Position numbers and translations under genes: made by a program
Shown: positions 23,690 through 28,128 of the stretch, one piece after another
Position numbering within the stretch: position 1 is the stretch's first letter
How the letters are laid out: the number at the start of each line of letters is the position of its first letter
The notes under the pieces: generated by a model
Told to the model about the DNA's origin: nothing
Databases searched by the model: none
What the model saw: the letters and a program-made list of their open reading frames with translations, nothing else
DNA from: an uncultured Collinsella sp.
GTDB taxonomy: Bacteria > Actinomycetota > Coriobacteriia > Coriobacteriales > Coriobacteriaceae
Assembly (NCBI GenBank): GCA_958421655.1
Contig: CATZMG010000026.1
Coordinates: 1 to 28,128, forward strand
Direction: 5' to 3'
DNA length: 28,128 nucleotides

Positions 23690-24139
23690 TTAGATCTCGC
23701 GCAGGGTGTTGAGAATCGTGCGCAGCGACGCATACATCTGCTCGCGCTGCTCCGCACCCATAGCCTTACCGGTGGTATCGAGCACCTCGCGAATGATGCG
23801 GTCCGCCTCGCTCATGCTCTCGCCGCCCAGAGCGGTCAGGCGCACCGGAGCACGATACTTAACGGCGGCATCGCCCGAATCATCGACCTCGACGTAGCCG
23901 CCCTCCTCCAGATGCGCGAGCGTACGCGAGACAGCGGCGCGGGTCACGCCTGCCATGCGAGCCAGGTCAGCGCCAGTCAGGCCGTCCTTGCTGCGCTCAA
24001 GATAGTACAGACACATAACGTCGGAGCCCTTGAGGCCCAGCCTTGCGCCCTCGGACGTCTTGATACGCTGAATCTCCTTGTAGAGCCCGCTAATCAGTCC
24101 GACAAAATCCTCGAAACGTGTCTCGTCGCTCTGCTGCAT
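23690..24139 (-). CDS. MarR-family transcriptional regulator
   Basis: The 149-residue product is a winged-helix dimeric repressor type. Dimerisation helices lie at both ends. The DNA-binding unit is LTGADLARMAGVTRAAVSRTLAHLEE (54-79), followed by the wing GGYVEVDDSGDAAVKYRAPVRLT. The ligand is unknown. A GAAAGG purine stretch lies about 12 nt before the ATG, rather far. Downstream is a DegV lipid-binding gene. FabT-type MarR proteins control fatty acid synthesis in other bacteria, so a lipid link is possible but unproven. Confidence 0.88.
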   Translation of the reverse strand: MQQSDETRFEDFVGLISGLYKEIQRIKTSEGARLGLKGSDVMCLYYLERSKDGLTGADLARMAGVTRAAVSRTLAHLEEGGYVEVDDSGDAAVKYRAPVRLTALGGESMSEADRIIREVLDTTGKAMGAEQREQMYASLRTILNTLREI

Positions 24140-24188
24140 GGGAGACGACCGCCTTTCGCTTGCATAATGCTAACGGGTAAACATCTTA

Positions 24189-24203
24189 GTCGCATAAGGC
24201 GAC
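24189..24203. promoter_or_regulatory. Possible operator upstream of the MarR gene
   Basis: GTCGC-ATAAG-GCGAC is a 5-bp inverted repeat 50 nt upstream of the MarR start, and GCATAATGC lies closer. MarR genes are often autoregulated through such palindromes. The rest of the interval 24140-24309 holds only hairpin copy E. Confidence 0.35.
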
Positions 24204-24244
24204 ACCCGTACCCAAATACCCCATTTGTTAACCCATCAACATAA

Positions 24245-24283
24245 AAACCACCACAAAGGGGACAGGCACCTTTGTGGTGGTTT
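24245..24283. repeat. ACCACCAC hairpin repeat, copy E
   Basis: Left arm 24245-24259, loop GGACAGGCA, right arm 24269-24283: a perfect 15-bp stem. It lies 26 nt after the stop of the minus-strand B3/4 gene, between that gene and the MarR gene. Confidence 0.9.
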
Positions 24284-24309
24284 GGGGCATCAATAGGTTC
24301 TAGACGCCG

Positions 24310-25029
24310 CTACAGCTCCACGCAGGGATTGTCGCGAGTCACAAGCGTCTTAACGACAACCGTCGCTCCCAGATAACGCTCGAGCAACTCAGCGAGGCGA
24401 TCGATCGCGGCCTGGCAGTCCTTCATTCGCTCGGGCTCCACGCACTCAATCGCCAGGAACGCATCGGCCGAATCATCGGACAGAGCCGTTCGAACGCCGT
24501 CGCGCCAGTTCCAGCAGCGGCACACGGCGCCCGCATCATCGATATAGGCCAGCTCGCAGGGCAGCGTCGGATCGTCCGCCTCCTCGCCAAGCGGCAAGAA
24601 CGCGTCGCCACCGTCGGTCACCTTCAGGCGAAGGTCTCCCTCGATCGCATGCAGATCCTCGCCTCCCACGGGCAGCGCGTAGGTCAACGACACCGTGTTG
24701 TAGATGTCCACCGCGGGTGTAATGTGGCCCACCGGCTTGCCTTTGAGCACGCGCTTGAGCAAGTTCTCGATTGAACAACGCGCGCCCTTTTTGGTCTTGA
24801 ACAGACGATAGGCCTCGCGCCATGCCTTGACCGGCGCGTTCTCGCTGATAGTATCGCTGGTCAGATGACGCTCAGCATCGATATTGGCGCGGTCGAGCAA
24901 CGCCGCAATCGCATCCACGTCCTCTTGAGGAATCTGAGCCGCGGGCTTCATGCCCTCCACGACCACAACACCAACCGCTGCCTGCGGAAACAGCTCCCAG
25001 AATGAATCCTCGGCAATAAAGCTCTTCAT
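24310..25029 (-). CDS. B3/4 tRNA-binding domain protein (editing-domain-like)
   Basis: The 239-residue product matches the stand-alone B3/4 domain family (PF03483), related to the editing domain of phenylalanyl-tRNA synthetase beta. PAVDIYNTVSLTYALPVGGEDLHAIEGDL is the diagnostic block, given here as VDIYNTVSL and LPVGGEDL around residues 106-125, with a later FLPLG segment. Members are thought to bind or edit aminoacyl-tRNA, but most are uncharacterised. The ATG at 25029 has AAGGGAG before it. Its promoter and an attenuator-like hairpin lie upstream, suggesting regulated expression. Confidence 0.82.
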   Translation of the reverse strand: MKSFIAEDSFWELFPQAAVGVVVVEGMKPAAQIPQEDVDAIAALLDRANIDAERHLTSDTISENAPVKAWREAYRLFKTKKGARCSIENLLKRVLKGKPVGHITPAVDIYNTVSLTYALPVGGEDLHAIEGDLRLKVTDGGDAFLPLGEEADDPTLPCELAYIDDAGAVCRCWNWRDGVRTALSDDSADAFLAIECVEPERMKDCQAAIDRLAELLERYLGATVVVKTLVTRDNPCVEL

Positions 25030-25071
25030 ACGTGCTCCCTTCACGATTCGCGCCAACGCGAGCGCCTAAAC

Positions 25072-25157
25072 AAAAAGCGCCCTTACGACGGCCACCTTCA
25101 AAGTCCTACGGTGCCGTCACAAGAGCGCTTGCGCTGTCCCCATCCGGAGAAGGGGAC
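25072..25157 (-). promoter_or_regulatory. Leader RNA with internal terminator upstream of the B3/4 gene
   Basis: Between a good promoter and the gene, the minus-strand leader forms three elements. First is a hairpin GTCCCC/GGGGAC (25136-25157). Second is a mini-stem AGCGC-AA-GCGCT (25124-25135). Third is a long terminator hairpin (25072-25129) built from AGCGCTCTT..GACGGC and GCCGTC..AAGGGCGCT, followed by five Ts. The mini-stem uses the first bases of the terminator's 5' arm, so the two are mutually exclusive. This is the layout of an attenuator or riboswitch. No known riboswitch class was recognised. Confidence 0.6.
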
Positions 25158-25171
25158 GATATGTCAGGCGT

Positions 25172-25200
25172 ATTGTAACCCGAGTCATCTGCGCGAGCAA
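25172..25200 (-). promoter_or_regulatory. Promoter of the B3/4 leader
   Basis: On the minus strand TTGCTC (25195-25200) and TACAAT (25172-25177) are exactly 17 nt apart, with the start near 25165. The first bases of the -35 are the T-tail of hairpin repeat copy F. Confidence 0.7.
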
Positions 25201-25239
25201 AACCACCACAAAGGCGCACTGGCTCCCTTTATGGTGGTT
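25199..25239. repeat. ACCACCAC hairpin repeat, copy F (diverged)
   Basis: Left arm 25199-25214, diverged loop CGCACTGGCTC, right arm 25226-25239. The stem is about 14 bp with one wobble. It lies 17 nt after the pckA stop and probably terminates it. The loop has lost the GGGGACAGGCACC core of the other copies. Confidence 0.8.
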
Positions 25240-25256
25240 GTGGGTCTAAAGCGACG

Positions 25257-26927
25257 CTAGTGGCGGAGTCCCAGCAGGCCACGGCCGCGATGACGGACGT
25301 CGGCATGCACCTGAGCGTGCGGACCGGCGGCCTTGACGGACTCGGGCAGGTGCGAGTACTTCTTCTCGAAGTTCTCCTCGAACATCACGGCCAGGTTGTG
25401 CGCGGCCTCGTCGTAGCGAGCGGTGCTCTGCCAGTACTGGCGCGGCACCAGAATGCCGTCGGGCACGCCATGGCACGTGGTGGGAATGTCGACGTTAAAG
25501 ATGTCGTCGTGCACGAACTCGCTGTCCTCGATGGTACCGTCGAGGGCGCGGGCCACCAGGGCACGCGTGTAGGCAAGCTCGATACGATGGCCCACGCCGT
25601 AGCCGCCACCGATCCAGCCGGTATTGACCAGGTACACGCGGGTGCGACCGTCGGCAATACGCTCGCCGAGCATCTTGGCATAGACCATGGGGTCGAGTGG
25701 CATAAACGGCTCGCCAAACAGCGAGGAGAACGTGGGCGTGGGTTCGGTGACGCCGACCTCGGTGCCGGGGATCTTGGCGGTGAAGCCCGTCACAAAGTGA
25801 TACATGGCGGCATCGGCCGTCAGACGCGAGATGGGCGGCAGCACGCCAAAGGCATCGCAGGTCAAAAACAGCACGACGCTCGGGGTGGTGCCCATGCCCT
25901 TGGTCCACGCGTTGGGGATATGCTCGACGGGATAGGCCACGCGCGTATTGTGCGTAATCGAGACGTCATCATAGTTAGGCTTGCGGTTCTCATCGAGCAC
26001 CACGTTTTCGCAGATGGCGCCAAAGCGAACGGCGTTGAAGATCTCGGGCTCGTGGAACGCGTCCAGGCCCTCGCACTTGGCATAGCAGCCGCCCTCGATG
26101 TTGAAGATGCCCATGTCGGACCAGCCGTGCTCGTCGTCGCCGATCAGCAGGCGCGTGGGGTTGGCCGAAAGCGTGGTCTTGCCCGTACCGGAGAGGCCAA
26201 AGAACACGGCGGTCTCGTGCGTGACGGGATCCATACTGGCCGAGCAATGCATGGGCAGTACGTCGTCCTCGACGGGCAGCAGGTAGTTCATAACGCTGAA
26301 AATGGACTTTTTGATTTCGCCGGAGTAACCAGTGCCGGCAACCAGGATCACGCGCTCCTGGAAGTTGATGACCACGGCAGCGCTGGAATTGAGGCCCTTG
26401 ACGGCGGGATCGCACTGGTAGCCAGGTGCCGCGAGTACGCAAAAGTCAGGCTCACCGGTGCGAGCGATTTCGCGAGCGAGCGGACGGGCGAGCATCTGCT
26501 TAATGAAAAGCGCCTGGCTGGCACGCTCGCAGGCGACGAGCAGGCGACGCGTGTGGTTGCGGTCGGCACCGGCCATGCCGCGCGTGACAAACACGTCGCG
26601 TTCGTTGAGGTAGTCAACAATACCGGCTTTGATGGCCTCGTAGCTCTCGATCGAAAGCGGGCGGTTGACGGCGCCCCAGGCAATCTTGTCGTGAACATCG
26701 GGGGTGTCAACGATAAAGCGATCGTTGGGAGAACGACCAGTACGCTCCCCCGTCTCGATCACCAGCGCGCCGTTGGATGCCATGCGACCTTCCTCGCGGC
26801 GGATGGCGTGCTCGACGAGCTCCGCGGCGGGTAGATCGACCAGCAGACGGGGCTGATTCTCGGCGGGATCTTCGATCAGCGTAATACCAAAGTTGGACAG
26901 AACTTCTGCAGGGGTAACACCAGGCAT
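25257..26927 (-). CDS. pckA: Phosphoenolpyruvate carboxykinase (ATP)
   Basis: Converts oxaloacetate and ATP to PEP, ADP and CO2 (gluconeogenesis), or runs in reverse to fix CO2 in fermenting gut bacteria. The 556-residue product has RSPNDRF (65-71), the kinase-1a P-loop GLSGTGKTT (244-252) and the metal-binding GDDEHGW (263-269). The ATP (not GTP) family is indicated by this set. It is slightly longer than usual (about 530-540). AAAGGAGG 4-5 nt before the ATG is strong. It is a single gene between two operator-like palindromes upstream and hairpin copy F downstream. Confidence 0.96.
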   Translation of the reverse strand: MPGVTPAEVLSNFGITLIEDPAENQPRLLVDLPAAELVEHAIRREEGRMASNGALVIETGERTGRSPNDRFIVDTPDVHDKIAWGAVNRPLSIESYEAIKAGIVDYLNERDVFVTRGMAGADRNHTRRLLVACERASQALFIKQMLARPLAREIARTGEPDFCVLAAPGYQCDPAVKGLNSSAAVVINFQERVILVAGTGYSGEIKKSIFSVMNYLLPVEDDVLPMHCSASMDPVTHETAVFFGLSGTGKTTLSANPTRLLIGDDEHGWSDMGIFNIEGGCYAKCEGLDAFHEPEIFNAVRFGAICENVVLDENRKPNYDDVSITHNTRVAYPVEHIPNAWTKGMGTTPSVVLFLTCDAFGVLPPISRLTADAAMYHFVTGFTAKIPGTEVGVTEPTPTFSSLFGEPFMPLDPMVYAKMLGERIADGRTRVYLVNTGWIGGGYGVGHRIELAYTRALVARALDGTIEDSEFVHDDIFNVDIPTTCHGVPDGILVPRQYWQSTARYDEAAHNLAVMFEENFEKKYSHLPESVKAAGPHAQVHADVRHRGRGLLGLRH

Positions 26928-26967
26928 GGGGCCTCCTTTAAAAACGCGTCACGCGGGCGCGGCGCGC

Positions 26968-26985
26968 ACTTTACTCACGTAAAGT
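26968..26985. promoter_or_regulatory. Operator-like palindrome downstream of the pckA -10
   Basis: ACTTTAC-TCAC-GTAAAGT is a perfect 7-bp inverted repeat 41 nt before the pckA start. It lies just downstream of a possible -10 TACAAC (minus, 26989-26994), where a bound protein would block transcription. Confidence 0.5.
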
Positions 26986-27001
26986 CCGTTGTACCCGATA
27001 T

Positions 27002-27017
27002 GCAAAAACGTTTTTGC
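27002..27017. promoter_or_regulatory. LacI-type perfect palindrome upstream of pckA
   Basis: GCAAAAACGTTTTTGC is a perfect 16-bp palindrome with a central CG, the shape of LacI/CcpA/PurR-family operators. It lies 8 to 23 nt upstream of the possible -10 at 26989-26994, over the -35 region. Confidence 0.5.
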
Positions 27018-27067
27018 GGCAACGGCGAAGCGCCCGCCCAACGGTCAAAAATCGCAGGCAAGCGGCC

Positions 27068-27181
27068 TAGTCATTGGGGACGCTTTTAAACGACTAGTCA
27101 TTGGGGACACTCTTGAACAGACAACATTCAAGGAGTGTCCCCGGATGCCGGCACTTAGGGACGTTCCCAGAGTGCCGGCAC
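27068..27181. repeat. Composite dispersed repeat next to the IS110 end
   Basis: TAGTCATTGGGGAC occurs twice in tandem (from 27068 and 27096). GGGGACACTCTTGAA (27103-27117) then forms a hairpin with TTCAAGGAGTGTCCCC (27127-27142). The TGCCGGCAC/GTGCCGGCA pair (27146-27181) follows. The first part repeats 7567-7611 and the last part repeats 14203-14254. No gene lies in 26928-27308. Confidence 0.75.
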
Positions 27182-27204
27182 AGACGATATGAGCAGGACA
27201 TAAA

Positions 27205-27308
27205 AACATTGAGAGCCCCTGCTGCATGAAAGACCGCGGATTAGGCCGACAATGGTGAGTGTCTAATCCAACCGTGGCGGCCACGCCGCATTCATGGAAG
27301 GGGCTCCC
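27205..27308 (+). ncRNA. Candidate IS110 bridge RNA
   Basis: The non-coding end upstream of the transposase folds well. An outer stem pairs GAGCCCCT (27213-27220) with AGGGGCTC (27299-27306), continued by CATGAA (27225-27230) with TTCATG (27291-27296). Inside are a hairpin GGATTAG/CTAATCC (27238-27269) with an 18-nt loop and a hairpin CGTGG/CCACG (27273-27285). Bridge RNAs of the IS110 group come from this position and guide target and donor recognition through internal loops. Its 3' end overlaps the transposase ribosome site. RNA ends are not determined. Confidence 0.6.
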
Positions 27309-28128
27309 ATGCTCGATACTACCACCTTCGTCGGCCTCGACGTCCACGCCCGCTCGATAAAGGCAGTCTCCCTCGACGTCATGACCGGGGAGGTGCGCTG
27401 CGCGACCTTCGGCTACGACGCCGGGGCAGTCGCGGAGTGGGTGCGGTCCGTGGACCCAAAGGCCAGGTGCGTGTACGAATCCGGGGTCACGGGGTTCGAC
27501 CTGCAGAAGAGGCTTTCCGGCCTCGGGGTCGACTGCGTGGTCGGCGCCGTCTCGAAGATGATCAAGCCCAGCGCGGACAGGCGCAGGAAGAACGACCGCA
27601 ACGACGCCGAGTTCCTCGCCCGCATGCTGTCGGTCGGCAACGTCGTCGAGGTGTGGGTCCCCGACGACGAGTGCGAGGCCGCCCGCGACCTGACCAGGGC
27701 GCTCGAGGACGCGAGGGACGACCTCTCGCGCGCGAAGCAGCGGCTCTCCAAGTTCCTGCTCAGGCACGGGCTCGTCTTCGACGAGAGGACGCCCACCGGC
27801 CGCAGGAAGGGCAACTGGACCCGGGCGCACTGGTCCTGGATCGAGTCGATAAGGTTCGCGGAGGGGGCCGACAACGACGTGCTCGCCTACTACGTCGACG
27901 CGGTCAGGCGGGCGGCGGAGGAGAAGGCGAGGCTCGAGGGGCTCGTCGAGGCCGAGGCCCGCAAGCCCAGATGGAGGAGGAGGGTCGACTCCCTCCGCTG
28001 CCTCAAGGGCGTAGACACCGCGACGGCCGCCGACCTCGTGTTCGAGGCCGGCGAGTTCTCGAGGTTCAGGAATGCCCGCTCGTTCGCGGCGTGGGTCGGC
28101 CTGACGCCCTCCGAGCACTCCAGCGGGG
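27309..28128 (+). CDS. IS110-family transposase (recombinase), 3' end outside window
   Basis: The first 273 codons of a DEDD serine-dependent recombinase are present. The RuvC-like N-terminal domain shows D11 (VGLDVHA), E57 (CVYESG), and D96 and D99 (KNDRNDAEFLA). A helical linker follows (about 110-225). The transposase_20 domain (PF02371 type) begins at LRCLKGVDTATAADL, and the visible part ends at a SSG motif near its start. GGAAGGGG lies before the ATG. Arginine codon AGG is frequent here but rare in neighbouring genes, a sign of foreign origin. No stop or frameshift is seen in the part present. Confidence 0.92.
   Translation, partial: MLDTTTFVGLDVHARSIKAVSLDVMTGEVRCATFGYDAGAVAEWVRSVDPKARCVYESGVTGFDLQKRLSGLGVDCVVGAVSKMIKPSADRRRKNDRNDAEFLARMLSVGNVVEVWVPDDECEAARDLTRALEDARDDLSRAKQRLSKFLLRHGLVFDERTPTGRRKGNWTRAHWSWIESIRFAEGADNDVLAYYVDAVRRAAEEKARLEGLVEAEARKPRWRRRVDSLRCLKGVDTATAADLVFEAGEFSRFRNARSFAAWVGLTPSEHSSG

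Larger units (their letters stand above)
27190..28128 (+). mobile_element. IS110-family insertion sequence, right end outside window
   Basis: The element consists of a structured non-coding left end (about 27205-27308) and a DEDD transposase gene that continues past the window. The exact left boundary is not visible. It must lie after the chromosomal repeat ending near 27181 and before the paired region starting at 27213. IS110 elements lack ordinary terminal inverted repeats, consistent with none being seen. Confidence 0.8.

Noticed and set aside
25117..25143. Eight-codon leader peptide inside the B3/4 leader (minus strand)
   Set aside because: The frame overlaps the terminator arm suggestively, but it has no ribosome site and no run of one regulatory codon.
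10617..25239. Repeated ACCACCAC units considered as a CRISPR array
   Set aside because: Copies are kilobases apart at gene ends with no regular spacers and no cas genes.
25260..26834. 524-codon open frame on the plus strand opposite pckA
   Set aside because: The pckA frame is unmistakable (P-loop, GDDEHGW), and the antisense product shows no family features.
27045..28118. 357-codon open frame on the minus strand at the right edge
   Set aside because: It spans the non-coding IS end and chromosomal repeats and mirrors the IS110 transposase, whose DEDD residues are intact on the plus strand.

Overview
The window is a GC-rich bacterial chromosome segment. The gene content (CarD, Rho with a very long N-terminal extension, single-domain MGMT, ATP-dependent PEP carboxykinase, DegV, ROK fructokinase), the strong Shine-Dalgarno sites and a dispersed ACCACCACAAAGG hairpin family point to a gut actinobacterium of class Coriobacteriia, probably Collinsella. 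The genus call is an inference from gene style and repeat style, not from a database match.

Layout: 1-155 holds two minus-strand tRNAs (Lys, cut by the window edge, and His) behind a good promoter. 321-2534 carries a PLP aminotransferase and a ROK fructokinase on the plus strand. 2648-7392 is a minus-strand block with a VanZ-like protein, an acidic two-TM protein and an 857-residue Rho. A 529-bp gap with two repeat elements separates rho from argS (minus). 10118-11311 holds carD and an HD-domain protein (plus). 11384-15631 is a proline neighbourhood: proA (minus), a prolyl-aminopeptidase-like hydrolase (plus) and proB (minus), with three stacked repeat or structured elements before proB. pncB, a coiled-coil/TM protein, tRNA-Ala and a radical SAM activase-like gene follow on the minus strand to 18986.

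19002-19512 is a non-coding interval with a candidate 6S-like RNA. It is followed by a WecA/TagO-type glycosyl-1-phosphate transferase and trpS (plus). 22315-26927 is a minus-strand run: single-domain MGMT, DegV, MarR regulator, a B3/4 tRNA-editing-like protein with an apparent attenuated leader, and pckA with two operator-like palindromes. The right edge is an IS110-family element whose transposase runs off the window and whose upstream non-coding end folds like a bridge RNA.

Most genes are housekeeping genes: translation (three tRNAs, argS, trpS), transcription (rho, carD), proline and NAD synthesis, gluconeogenesis and envelope precursor synthesis. The interest lies between genes. One hairpin family occurs six times, mostly at gene ends. 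A second family built on GTGCCGGCAC/GTCCCC modules occurs at three places, one of them next to the IS110 end. There are also two long inverted repeats, a three-stem element beside proB, the B3/4 leader and the IS110 bridge-RNA candidate.
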